Below are positions 18,718-26,802 of a stretch of 37,977 nucleotides of DNA, in pieces. The stretch comes from Clostridia bacterium. GTDB taxonomy: Bacteria > Bacillota > Clostridia > UMGS1883. Under the pieces are notes generated by a model that saw nothing but the letters and a program-made list of their open reading frames with translations, was not told the DNA's origin and did no database searches. The stretch's first letter is position 1; every line of letters begins with the position of its first letter. The translations under genes and the position numbers were made by a program. The stretch lies in contig JAFVPB010000050.1 in assembly GCA_017505525.1 (NCBI GenBank), positions 1-37,977 on the forward strand. Direction: 5' to 3'.

Positions 18718-18747
18718 AAAATGCTTCCCATTTGGGAAGCATTTTTT
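18717..18747. terminator. Bidirectional terminator after the MFS gene
   Basis: A perfect stem (AATGCTTCCC / GGGAAGCATT, extended by A/T pairs) with loop ATTT lies between convergent stop codons. A-run and T-run flanks allow use on both strands. Confidence 0.9.
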
Positions 18748-19621
18748 ATGTGTTTAATTCGGAAGTTTGAAATTGAAGTTTTTTATATGCACTGGGAGAA
18801 TAACCAAAAAATTTTTTAAAGGCTTCCGCAAAGTAGCTGGCTCCGCTGAAGCCGCATTCGAAACCAATTTGTGTTAAAGTTAAATTGGTGGTGTTCATAA
18901 GTTCAATGCTCTTTTTTAAACGGTGTTTTGTAAGGTAGTTAACGGGAGAACTACCTGTGTAAACATTAAAGATTTTATTGCAGGTGGTTTTTCCTACATT
19001 GCCTGAAGAAGCTATTTCTTCAAGTGTTATTTTTTCCTTGTAATGAAGATGGATATGTGAAACCATTTTTTTAAAAGCATCTGTCATTTCCGTATTTGAA
19101 AAAGTATATTTTTCTTTTTTGCCAAGATTTTTATAGATGCTTGCCCATATACTGAAAAATGCCGAATACAGTTCGGGCTCAAAATTCTCGTCAGATTTAT
19201 AATCATATATTTTTTCAATGTAATCTAAAATATTTTTTTCCCACTGTGTGTCTGTTTTTAATATATAGTGTGAAAGTGTTTGATTTGTTAAAACAGGCAA
19301 AATATATTTTTCCTCGTAGTGTTTTTTTGTGCAAAGGAAAGCGGGGTCGAAGATAACGCACAAAAAACAGCAGTCATTATTATTGGAAGAGAAGTTGTAA
19401 TGAACCTGATTGGCGTTGATATATAAACCATCTCCTTCGGAAAGCTCGATGACTTCGCCGTCGATACAATAGTTTATTCTGCCTGATAATATCTTAACAA
19501 ACTCAATATCATTGTGCCAGTTTATGTGTGATGTAAACGGAGTGGAAAGTATGTTTTCTTTTTTAATGAATATTGGGAATTTCGGATGATTGTAAGGAAC
19601 GTTTTCAAAAAAGTTATTCAT
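18746..19621 (-). CDS. AraC family regulator with cupin sensor, divergent from the GH3/GH94 operon
   Basis: The 291-residue protein has an N-terminal cupin-2-like sensor (about 1-150; HINWHNDIEFVKILSG is the typical first sheet with its His residues) and a C-terminal AraC DNA-binding domain (about 195-285; CGFSGASYFAEAFKKFFG). ATG 19621 is chosen because AGAGGG lies just upstream; an in-frame ATG at 19702 would add 27 untypical residues and invade the divergent promoter. The sensor type usually binds sugars. Its position suggests it regulates the glycosidase-phosphorylase operon starting at 19763. Confidence 0.88.
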   Translation of the reverse strand: MNNFFENVPYNHPKFPIFIKKENILSTPFTSHINWHNDIEFVKILSGRINYCIDGEVIELSEGDGLYINANQVHYNFSSNNNDCCFLCVIFDPAFLCTKKHYEEKYILPVLTNQTLSHYILKTDTQWEKNILDYIEKIYDYKSDENFEPELYSAFFSIWASIYKNLGKKEKYTFSNTEMTDAFKKMVSHIHLHYKEKITLEEIASSGNVGKTTCNKIFNVYTGSSPVNYLTKHRLKKSIELMNTTNLTLTQIGFECGFSGASYFAEAFKKFFGYSPSAYKKLQFQTSELNT

Positions 19622-19674
19622 AATAAAATTTACCCTCTGACGAAAGATTGTTATATATTTGCGTAATAATGTGA

Positions 19675-19703
19675 TTGAAAAATATTTTATAATAAAGTAC
19701 AAT
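19675..19703 (+). promoter_or_regulatory. Promoter of the GH3/GH94 operon
   Basis: TTGAAA (19675-19680) and TACAAT (19698-19703) are 17 bp apart. The leader of about 55 bases contains GGAGG before the ATG at 19763. Confidence 0.6.
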
Positions 19704-19762
19704 TATTATAATGAATTATGCGGATATTGTCAATAAAAACATAAAAGTATGGAGGTTATATA

Positions 19763-21298
19763 ATGACATTAAGAGAAAAAATTTTAAAAACTTTTGTTGT
19801 AACAATTCGCGAAATAAACACCCATGGCGGTGCAGAAGAATTCTTTAAAAAATATCCTGTGGGTGGCTTATATTATGGTGAAGAACCGGCGCATGTTATT
19901 AACGGAAAATATATGGGAACACAGTTTGATTTTGAAACTCTTAACGAAATCAAAAAACATTCTCCCAAGAAACTTCTGGTTTGTGCTGATGGTTGTGCCA
20001 TAAGAAACCAAACCGTGATGATTGGAAGTCAAAAATCTCTTGGTGCATCAAGAAATTTAAAAGATGCATATAACTGGGGTAAAGTATTGGGTATGCAGAT
20101 GAATGATAAGGGCGTTGACTGGATTCTTGGCCCAAGTATTGATATGTGTTTTGACCCTCTTATGTATTTGATGGCAATAGGAAATGATCCTAAAGTGATT
20201 GCAGATATTTACCGTGAAGTTGTAAGAGGAATTCAGGACCAGGGCGTGTGCGCAACAGTAAAGCATTTTCCCGGACTTGGAACAAACTTTGTAAATATGC
20301 ATATAGCACCCGGTAAAAACGTTCTTTCATATGATGAATGGATGAAAACATATGGGTATACATATAAGGAAATGTTCAAGGCAAACGTACACAGCGTTAT
20401 GACGACTCATGTAACGCTCAGGTCGTATGATAATGAGGGAGATAACGGATTCTATCCCATTGCAACATTCTCAAAGAAGCTTACAACCGACCTTTTAAAA
20501 GGAGAACTCGGATTTGATGGGGCAGTGGTTACTGATGCACTTATAATGGGCGGTAACGGAGTTGGCGATTATGTGGCTGAAACCGTTCAGGCATTTAAAG
20601 CGGGTGCAGATTTGCTTTTGTGGCCCCCTGTTGAAGCGGCTGAAGTTATAGAAGAAAAGATTAATAGCGGAGAAATTCCGATGAGCCGTCTTGAAGATGC
20701 ACTCGTGCGCATAGAAAGAATGGAAAAATTCAGAAATGATGCTCTCGAAAATAATTCCTATGATGAGCCTGATGCAAGATTTGTTGATGAAACAAAGATA
20801 GAAATTTCAAAGAATGGAATGTGCCTTTTAAGAAATGATTTAAACTTAATTCCATTAAACACAAAACAGTGTAAAAAGGCTTTGATAGTTGATATAACGG
20901 ATGACGATGATTTTTCTTCAAATCTTCTTTGCAGTGAACTTATAAACCGTGGTATACAAGCAGAGGTCAAACGCGATATTTATGATAAGGAATCGCTTGT
21001 TTGCTGGCAATCCGATATAGAAGAAATTCAATCCCACTACGACTTTGTGATAATGAATCTCAATGCGCATTTTGTAGCACAGTGGAGTGATGCACATGTG
21101 CTTATTTGGGCATCGCATCACTTTGATAAGAAAAAGAAGATTATTATTAACTATGGCTCGCCATATTTTGCAAGTGAGTATTTCCCGGAAGATCCCACAT
21201 ATATTGAAGCCAACACAACTCCCACAAAGGAAACGGTTGGATTAATAGTTGACGGGCTTTTAGGGAAAATGGAATTTACAGGAAGAAGTTTATTGTAA
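19763..21298 (+). CDS. Glycoside hydrolase family 3, beta-N-acetylhexosaminidase-like
   Basis: The 511-residue protein lacks a signal peptide. The GH3 N-terminal barrel (about 1-330) carries ATVKHFPGLGTNFVNMH, the KHFPG loop typical of NagZ-type hexosaminidases, and the nucleophile Asp258 in AVVTDALIMGG. A smaller C-terminal alpha/beta domain (about 350-500) resembles the GH3-C region. NagZ-type GH3 enzymes use a His/Asp dyad on a flexible loop; MTTHVTLRSYDNEGDNG could carry it, but the assignment is uncertain. The substrate may be a beta-linked N-acetylhexosaminide or a beta-glucoside. The next gene is a GH94-like phosphorylase only 15 bases on, so the two probably share a substrate pool in the cytoplasm. 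Confidence 0.82.
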   Translation: MTLREKILKTFVVTIREINTHGGAEEFFKKYPVGGLYYGEEPAHVINGKYMGTQFDFETLNEIKKHSPKKLLVCADGCAIRNQTVMIGSQKSLGASRNLKDAYNWGKVLGMQMNDKGVDWILGPSIDMCFDPLMYLMAIGNDPKVIADIYREVVRGIQDQGVCATVKHFPGLGTNFVNMHIAPGKNVLSYDEWMKTYGYTYKEMFKANVHSVMTTHVTLRSYDNEGDNGFYPIATFSKKLTTDLLKGELGFDGAVVTDALIMGGNGVGDYVAETVQAFKAGADLLLWPPVEAAEVIEEKINSGEIPMSRLEDALVRIERMEKFRNDALENNSYDEPDARFVDETKIEISKNGMCLLRNDLNLIPLNTKQCKKALIVDITDDDDFSSNLLCSELINRGIQAEVKRDIYDKESLVCWQSDIEEIQSHYDFVIMNLNAHFVAQWSDAHVLIWASHHFDKKKKIIINYGSPYFASEYFPEDPTYIEANTTPTKETVGLIVDGLLGKMEFTGRSLL

Positions 21299-21313
21299 TT
21301 AAGGAGATTGAAT

Positions 21314-23590
21314 ATGTATATCTTTAATAACGAGAAAAAAGAGATAACAATTAAAAAATATAATATGCCTACGCCATGGATGAACTACCTTTCAAACGGA
21401 ACATTCCATACAATGATGTCGCAGGCAGGTGGCGGTGTGGCATTTTATAAATCACCGCAGATATGGAGAATTAACCACTATCGTTTCTTCCATATCCCAA
21501 CCGACAGAAGCGGTTTCTACACATACATAAAGGATGGCAATTCTGTATGGTGCCCCACATCGGAGCCTATGCGCGAAAAACCCGATGCGTGGAGTGCCAC
21601 TCACGGAATGGGATACACAAGATTTGAAGCAGCTAAAAACGGACTTAGCACAGTAGCAACATATTTTGTTGGTCCATATGAAAACTGCCTTATATGGAAT
21701 TTAAAGTTAAAATCAGATGCCGACAGAAAAATTACAATTTTCCCATACGTTGAGCTTGGTATGATGGAATTTATGCGCGAGCTTCAGTGGCAGTGCTACA
21801 GTAAGCATCAGCTCGAGTGTTACAATCTTGATGACATACTGGTTTATGAATATGGTTGCGAAGATCAGCCAAAGCCTGATGAAACTCCGCTTATATATTT
21901 TGCAAGCAGCGCACCTGTTTCTGCATTTGAATGCGACAGAGATGAGTTTATCGGTGGCTATCGCAGTGAAGAAAATCCGCAGAGAGTGGAAGAGGGGCAT
22001 TTATCAAACAGCACAATGTGCGGTGGCGACCCTTGTTTTGCACTTGAGCTTAATATTGATTTAAAAGCAGGAGAAGAAAAAATAGTTAATATTTTCCTTG
22101 GTGCCGCTATGACGGAGGAAGACATTAAAAAGAGTGTGGCGCACTGTAGAGAAAATGATTTTGTATCAAAATCTTTTGAGGCTCTTAATAAGCACTGGGA
22201 AAACCATTTTTCTCATTTTGTGGCAGAGCTTCCCGATAAAGATGCTGAAACAATGATTAACATATGGAATCCCTATCAGGCAGAGCGTAATTTCCAGTTT
22301 TCTCGCAATATAAGCTACTATGCTACAGGCACGTTCCGCGGAACGGGCGTGCGTGATACTGCGCAGGATATTCTTTCTATGGTACCTTTTGATTTAAGAA
22401 GAGCTAAAGATAAGCTTAATCTTCTTTTAAATCAGCAGTATAATGACGGACATACAAACCACTACTGCTTCCCGAACGAAGGATGGGAACCTCTTAAGAG
22501 AATTCATTCAGATAACCACCTCTGGCTTATTATGACGGCGTATCATATTGTTATGGAAGAGGGAAAATTAGATTATTTAGACGAGGTTGTTCCTTTTTAC
22601 GATGGTGGAGAAGCTACTGTTTGGGAGCATATTAAAAAATCGGTTGAATATACTAAGTCGCACTGCGGAGAAAACGGATTTCCGCTTATGCTTGCATCCG
22701 ACTGGAACGATATGCTTTCAAGAGTTTGCCGTGAGGGAAAAGGCGAAAGCATCTGGACTTCTATGCAGTATGGCACAGTGCTCCGCCAGATTGCAGAACT
22801 TGCAAAGCTTAAGGGAGAAAGCGACGAGCTTTATGTAAAACTCTATAACGAACAGAAAGAATTAATTAATACCGTTGCATGGGACGGAGAATGGTTTATA
22901 AGATGCATTACCGATAACGGCAGATTTATCGGAAGCGATAAGGAAAGCCAGGCAAAGGTATGGCTCAACAGCCAGACATGGGCAGTACTTTCAGACCTTG
23001 GAGATAAAGAAAAGCAGATTAAAGCTATGGACAGTGTGAGAAAATATCTTAACACTGAAATTGGTATCAAGAAAATACATCCTTCAATGAAAGACTATCC
23101 ATCAAAGGAAGATCCGCTTACATATGATAAACCTGGTTGCAGTGAAAACGGCTCAATTTTCTGCCACGCAAACACATGGGCGATTATAGCGGAATGTATG
23201 CTTGGAAGAGCAGAAAATGCATACGAATACTATCATCAGCTTCTTCCGATGATTGCACAGAAGAAAGTGGGAGAGTGGCGCTATAAGGCAGAGCCTTATG
23301 TTTATTCTTCAAATATTTTCGGGCCTGAAAGCGATAAATTCGGTCTTGCCAATGTTAGCTGGCTTTCGGGAACTGCATCGTGGATGTATATAGCTGCAAC
23401 GCAGTATATGCTTGGAATTAAACCAAAGTACAACGGACTCGAAATCAGCCCTTGTCTTTCAAAAGAAATGCTTCCGTGTAAGGTAACAAGAATGTTCCGC
23501 GGAACAAAATATGAAATCACAATTACTTCCAATAATAGAGTATTTATTCCTCACGAAGATGGGAAAGGAGTTGTAAAAATAACGGTTTGA
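21314..23590 (+). CDS. GH94-like glycoside phosphorylase
   Basis: The 758-residue protein has the architecture of inverting disaccharide phosphorylases: an N-terminal beta-sandwich (about 1-270), a helical linker, an (alpha/alpha)6 barrel (about 300-680) and a short C-terminal jelly-roll. GVRDTAQDILSMVPFD and ASDWNDMLSRV (D463-D466, DWND) are the hallmark segments; in GH94 the DWND region holds the general acid. Such enzymes split a beta-linked disaccharide with phosphate into a sugar 1-phosphate and free sugar, saving ATP. Candidates include cellobiose, chitobiose, laminaribiose or beta-1,2-linked substrates; sequence alone does not decide. ATG 21314 has AAGGAG seven bases upstream; the in-frame TTG 21308 is rejected. 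There is no signal peptide, so the reaction is intracellular. Confidence 0.85.
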   Translation: MYIFNNEKKEITIKKYNMPTPWMNYLSNGTFHTMMSQAGGGVAFYKSPQIWRINHYRFFHIPTDRSGFYTYIKDGNSVWCPTSEPMREKPDAWSATHGMGYTRFEAAKNGLSTVATYFVGPYENCLIWNLKLKSDADRKITIFPYVELGMMEFMRELQWQCYSKHQLECYNLDDILVYEYGCEDQPKPDETPLIYFASSAPVSAFECDRDEFIGGYRSEENPQRVEEGHLSNSTMCGGDPCFALELNIDLKAGEEKIVNIFLGAAMTEEDIKKSVAHCRENDFVSKSFEALNKHWENHFSHFVAELPDKDAETMINIWNPYQAERNFQFSRNISYYATGTFRGTGVRDTAQDILSMVPFDLRRAKDKLNLLLNQQYNDGHTNHYCFPNEGWEPLKRIHSDNHLWLIMTAYHIVMEEGKLDYLDEVVPFYDGGEATVWEHIKKSVEYTKSHCGENGFPLMLASDWNDMLSRVCREGKGESIWTSMQYGTVLRQIAELAKLKGESDELYVKLYNEQKELINTVAWDGEWFIRCITDNGRFIGSDKESQAKVWLNSQTWAVLSDLGDKEKQIKAMDSVRKYLNTEIGIKKIHPSMKDYPSKEDPLTYDKPGCSENGSIFCHANTWAIIAECMLGRAENAYEYYHQLLPMIAQKKVGEWRYKAEPYVYSSNIFGPESDKFGLANVSWLSGTASWMYIAATQYMLGIKPKYNGLEISPCLSKEMLPCKVTRMFRGTKYEITITSNNRVFIPHEDGKGVVKITV

Positions 23591-23676
23591 TTATAAACTA
23601 TCTCCGTTGGTAAAAATGTTTGCCATTGGGGTGGTGAAGAAACGAGGATATTAAATAAAATATAAGAGGTGGTAGT

Positions 23677-24789
23677 ATGAATAATGTTTTAAAATATCAT
23701 CCAACAGTTTGTGCGGTAGGAAACACGTATCAGATTATGATTACGACGTGGTGCAACGCACTTTTGAGCGTTCGTGTGGGCAATAAGGTTTATTATAATC
23801 ATAGTAATGGCATACGTATATCAAGTGCCGGAGTTCAGAGATTTGTAATACCTATGGAAAAACTTGATAAGGAATGTTCATATACAGTTATATCACAGGG
23901 GATGATGGAAAGATGTCCTTATTTTCCAAAAACAAGAGAAAAGGTAGAAACTACATACAGCTTCAAACCTCTTGAGAAAACTGAAAATATAAATATATGT
24001 CATCTTGCTGATGTTCATGGTTATTCAGAGCAAGCTGTAAAAGTTGCAGAATATACAGGAAAAGAAATTGATTTGCTGATTTTGAACGGAGATATTTCAA
24101 GTTCTTCAAATACAGTTGATGATATAACTCTTTGTTACGAAATCACAGGAAATATTGCTAAAGGAGAAATACCATGCATTATTTCAAGAGGAAATCATGA
24201 TTTAAGAGGATATTTGGCAGAAACTGTTACAAATTACATGCCTACCCAAAACGGAAAGTCTTATTATACTTTTAAAGTAGGGTGTATTTGGGGAATTGTT
24301 ATAGATACAGGTGAGGATAAGCTTGATAGCGAACCTGCATACGGAGAGACTATATGTTGCCACGAATTTCGCCTTGAAGAAGACGAAATGATAAAAGAAG
24401 TTATAAAAAATTCTGCTTCAGAATATGAAAGGGAAGATATTAAATATAAAATTATAGTATCACATGTTCCGTTCACATTCCCGAGAAGTCCGCTTTTTGA
24501 TATTGAGCGTGATTTATATACAAACTGGAGTAATTTGCTTAAAGAGAATGTTAAACCGCAGCTTATGCTTTGTGGACACACCCACAAAGCGTGCATTAGT
24601 GAAGCTGGAAGTGAATATGATAAATACGGACAACCATGCACTATAATTGTTGGCTCTGAGATGGATGACACAAAAACTGAACTCAATAAATTGGTAATCG
24701 GTGCTTTAATAAACCTAAATGATACATATGCAGATGTTGTTTTTAATAATATGAATGAAATTACAGGTGGAGGAAAGGTCGAGTTTTAG
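23677..24789 (+). CDS. Calcineurin-like metallophosphoesterase
   Basis: The 370-residue protein has a beta-rich N-terminal domain (about 1-100) of fibronectin-like look and a metallophosphoesterase domain. Its motifs are in order: LADVHGY (D112, H114), LNGDISS, SRGNHDLRG, VSHVPF and CGHTHKA, which together hold the bimetal centre. Enzymes of this group cleave phosphomonoesters or diesters. There is no clear signal peptide. An 86-base gap separates it from the phosphorylase, without a terminator, and AGAGGTGG precedes the ATG. In this setting it could dephosphorylate a sugar phosphate produced by the phosphorylase pathway, but this is inferred from position only. Confidence 0.88.
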   Translation: MNNVLKYHPTVCAVGNTYQIMITTWCNALLSVRVGNKVYYNHSNGIRISSAGVQRFVIPMEKLDKECSYTVISQGMMERCPYFPKTREKVETTYSFKPLEKTENINICHLADVHGYSEQAVKVAEYTGKEIDLLILNGDISSSSNTVDDITLCYEITGNIAKGEIPCIISRGNHDLRGYLAETVTNYMPTQNGKSYYTFKVGCIWGIVIDTGEDKLDSEPAYGETICCHEFRLEEDEMIKEVIKNSASEYEREDIKYKIIVSHVPFTFPRSPLFDIERDLYTNWSNLLKENVKPQLMLCGHTHKACISEAGSEYDKYGQPCTIIVGSEMDDTKTELNKLVIGALINLNDTYADVVFNNMNEITGGGKVEF

Positions 24790-24798
24790 GAGTGGCTT

Positions 24799-25686
24799 AT
24801 GAAGATTTCTATTTGTGATAAAGGTATATTATATTCATATCTTAGAGAGCTTGGATATTCTGGTTTGGATATTTCCTTCAATAGATTTAATGAAAGGGAT
24901 TATATTCTTAATAATGAATACACAGAATATATAAAAAGAAAATTTGAAGAAATTACAAAGGCTGGGTTAAATGTAAGTCAAACGCATTTAACATATTATC
25001 CCGGACACTTAAAGCCGATAGGGAACGGAACATATCAGGAATTTGAAGATTATATGCTTCCAATGTTTATTAAAGAAATAGAATTAACAAAAATGATGAA
25101 TTGTAAAGTTTGTGTTATTCATCTCTATTTTGAAAAAGATAAACTGGCAAGCAGAGAGGGAAATATTAAACTTATTTCAAAAATGATTCCCTATGCTGAA
25201 AGAAACAATGTTGTTATTGCAATTGAAAATATATATGGAAATGATTATAATGATGTGCATCTTACAACTAAAGATGATTTATTGTTCTATATAGAGTATT
25301 TCAAGAGTAAATTTCTGGGAGTTTGCCTTGATACGGGTCATTCTATTGTTTTAAAGCAAAATCCGGTAAAATTATTTGAAGAATTAAAGGAGCATATTGT
25401 CGCATTACATCTTCACACCACAGTGGAGAATGTTGATTTGCATGCAATTCCATATACTGTTTCCTATTGCGAAAGTATAGAATGGGACACTTTATATAAG
25501 TTGATTCTTTCATCAAACTACTCAGGAACTCTTAATTTTGAATTAAGGCCACCTGATAACCTGAGCGAAGGGGCAAAGAAAGCTTATTATATGTTTGCAT
25601 ATGAGACTGCAAAGACGATTATTGATAATTATGTACAACGGGAAAAAGCCTACCGATTTACAACCCGAAGCACCGAAGAGGAATGA
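24799..25686 (+). CDS. Sugar phosphate isomerase/epimerase-like TIM-barrel protein
   Basis: The protein is 295 residues, with the xylose-isomerase-like TIM-barrel fold. Likely metal ligands sit in VVIAIENIYG (Glu), GVCLDTGHSI (Asp, His), ALHLHTTVENVDLHAIP (His) and GTLNFELRP (Glu), the usual order for this superfamily. It starts nine bases after the phosphoesterase gene, so they are surely co-transcribed. It probably isomerises or epimerises a sugar released by the GH3/GH94 enzymes. The last ten or so residues (after about 25633) may be unreliable, because the DNA beyond reads well in other frames (see the fragment at 25634-25797). Confidence 0.85.
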   Translation: MKISICDKGILYSYLRELGYSGLDISFNRFNERDYILNNEYTEYIKRKFEEITKAGLNVSQTHLTYYPGHLKPIGNGTYQEFEDYMLPMFIKEIELTKMMNCKVCVIHLYFEKDKLASREGNIKLISKMIPYAERNNVVIAIENIYGNDYNDVHLTTKDDLLFYIEYFKSKFLGVCLDTGHSIVLKQNPVKLFEELKEHIVALHLHTTVENVDLHAIPYTVSYCESIEWDTLYKLILSSNYSGTLNFELRPPDNLSEGAKKAYYMFAYETAKTIIDNYVQREKAYRFTTRSTEEE

Positions 25687-25797
25687 GCCTGAAAGATGAA
25701 CAAAAAGGAATGTTAAAATATCCGCTTGTCAGGAGCGATGATAAAAAAGCCATTTCAAATTGAAGAGGGTAAAGATATTGTAGAAGTAACAATATAA
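25634..25797 (+). pseudogene. Decayed C-terminal coding sequence spread over three frames
   Basis: Three short open stretches follow each other in successive frames. Frame 25634 gives a Pro-rich tail ending KPTDLQPEAPKRNEPER. The next frame gives DEQKGMLKYPLVRSDDKK. The frame with ATG 25738 gives KKPFQIEEGKDIVEVTI and a stop at 25795. Each looks protein-like, and in series they could be the end of one protein interrupted by two or three +1 shifts. The source could be the isomerase gene itself or an unrelated lost gene. I do not recognise the family. Chance readings cannot be ruled out. Confidence 0.4.
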
Positions 25798-25802
25798 TTT
25801 TT

Positions 25803-25890
25803 AAAAGAGGATGTTTAAAAATGAACTGCCCCAGTTTGTGCTGTCTGCACAAACTGGGGCAGTTCAAAACTTATTTTTACATCCCCTTTT
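25803..25890. repeat. Nested 88-base palindrome at the end of the isomerase operon
   Basis: An inner perfect 20-bp stem (25822-25841 with 25847-25866, five-base loop TGTCT, core CTGCCCCAG) is enclosed by an outer 12-bp stem (25803-25814 with 25879-25890, AAAAGAGGATGT with ACATCCCCTTTT, one mismatch). Six T residues close the structure, so it may act as a terminator. Its length and nested form also fit a small miniature mobile palindrome. The next promoter starts immediately after it. Confidence 0.75.
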
Positions 25891-25893
25891 TTA

Positions 25894-25922
25894 TTGATTT
25901 TCTTGCTGGAATTGTGTATAAT
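25894..25922 (+). promoter_or_regulatory. Promoter of the PocR-regulator/dipeptidase pair
   Basis: TTGATT (25894-25899), 17 bp and a perfect TATAAT (25917-25922) lie 32 bases before ATG 25954. This shows that the longer open frame starting at TTG 25894 is not the real gene start. Confidence 0.75.
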
Positions 25923-25953
25923 TACTATTAATTGGTTTTTTTCGGAGGATAAA

Positions 25954-26802
25954 ATGGATATATTTATTGATACTAATGAAATAAGGCAGTTAATGAATGA
26001 TTTTTATCTGCTTACACAAATTAAAATTGTGCTTTTTGATATGAATTTTAATACCGTTGTGGCAGTTCCCGAAGAAGAAAGTATGATTTGCAGCGCCGTT
26101 AAAAATAACCCGAATGGAAAGCTCAAATGCGATAAATGCACAGTTGATGCAAGCAGATTTTGTAATCTTAACGACGGAGTCAATATCTATAAATGCCATC
26201 TCGGACTATACGAAGCCGTTAAACCGCTTAAAATAAATGATGTTATAGTTGGCTATATAATGTTTGGACAGATTCTGGATTCTGAGAATAAAGAAGAGAA
26301 AATTTGTAGCATACTGGCGAATATAAAGCAATACTACGATGGAGATGTCCGCGAATTACTTGAAGGCCACACTGCAAAGAGCCAGGATGAAATTCACGCA
26401 GCGGCAAAAATAATGGAAACATGCATAGCCTATATTCTTATGAAAAAGCTGGTTCGTGAGGAAAAGGTGGGTTTGTCATTTAAAATTGCAGCATATATTG
26501 AAGAAAATCTAAGCAGGAATTTTTCTGCCGAAGATTTATGTAAGGTGTTTAATATATCGCGAAATACCCTTTACAGAATTTTCAGCAAGCATTTTGGTGT
26601 GCCGACGGCTGAATATATAAGAAAGAAACGTATTGCTAAGGCTTATGAAATGCTGATGGATGGCAAAAGTATTAAAGAAACGGCAACAAGCCTGGGATTT
26701 TCAGACTACAGCTATTTCACTAAAGTTTTCAAGAACGAGATTGGAATTATACCAAGCAAAGTAATAAAAAAGAAATTTATACAAGGAGAATATGATGAAT
26801 AA
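25954..26802 (+). CDS. PocR-domain AraC family regulator
   Basis: The 282-residue protein combines an N-terminal PocR ligand-binding domain (about 1-165) with an AraC helix-turn-helix pair (about 185-280; CKVFNISRNTLYRIFSKHFG and LGFSDYSYFTKVFKNEIG). The sensor shows the conserved Cys pattern of PocR: KCDKC, then FC, then YKCHLGLYEAVKPL, and ends VGYIMFGQIL. PocR domains sense small hydrocarbon-like ligands such as diols, and the cysteines may bind metal. ATG 25954 follows CGGAGG. Its stop overlaps the dipeptidase start by eight bases, so both are made together; it may also control the OPT operon at 28326. Confidence 0.9.
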   Translation: MDIFIDTNEIRQLMNDFYLLTQIKIVLFDMNFNTVVAVPEEESMICSAVKNNPNGKLKCDKCTVDASRFCNLNDGVNIYKCHLGLYEAVKPLKINDVIVGYIMFGQILDSENKEEKICSILANIKQYYDGDVRELLEGHTAKSQDEIHAAAKIMETCIAYILMKKLVREEKVGLSFKIAAYIEENLSRNFSAEDLCKVFNISRNTLYRIFSKHFGVPTAEYIRKKRIAKAYEMLMDGKSIKETATSLGFSDYSYFTKVFKNEIGIIPSKVIKKKFIQGEYDE

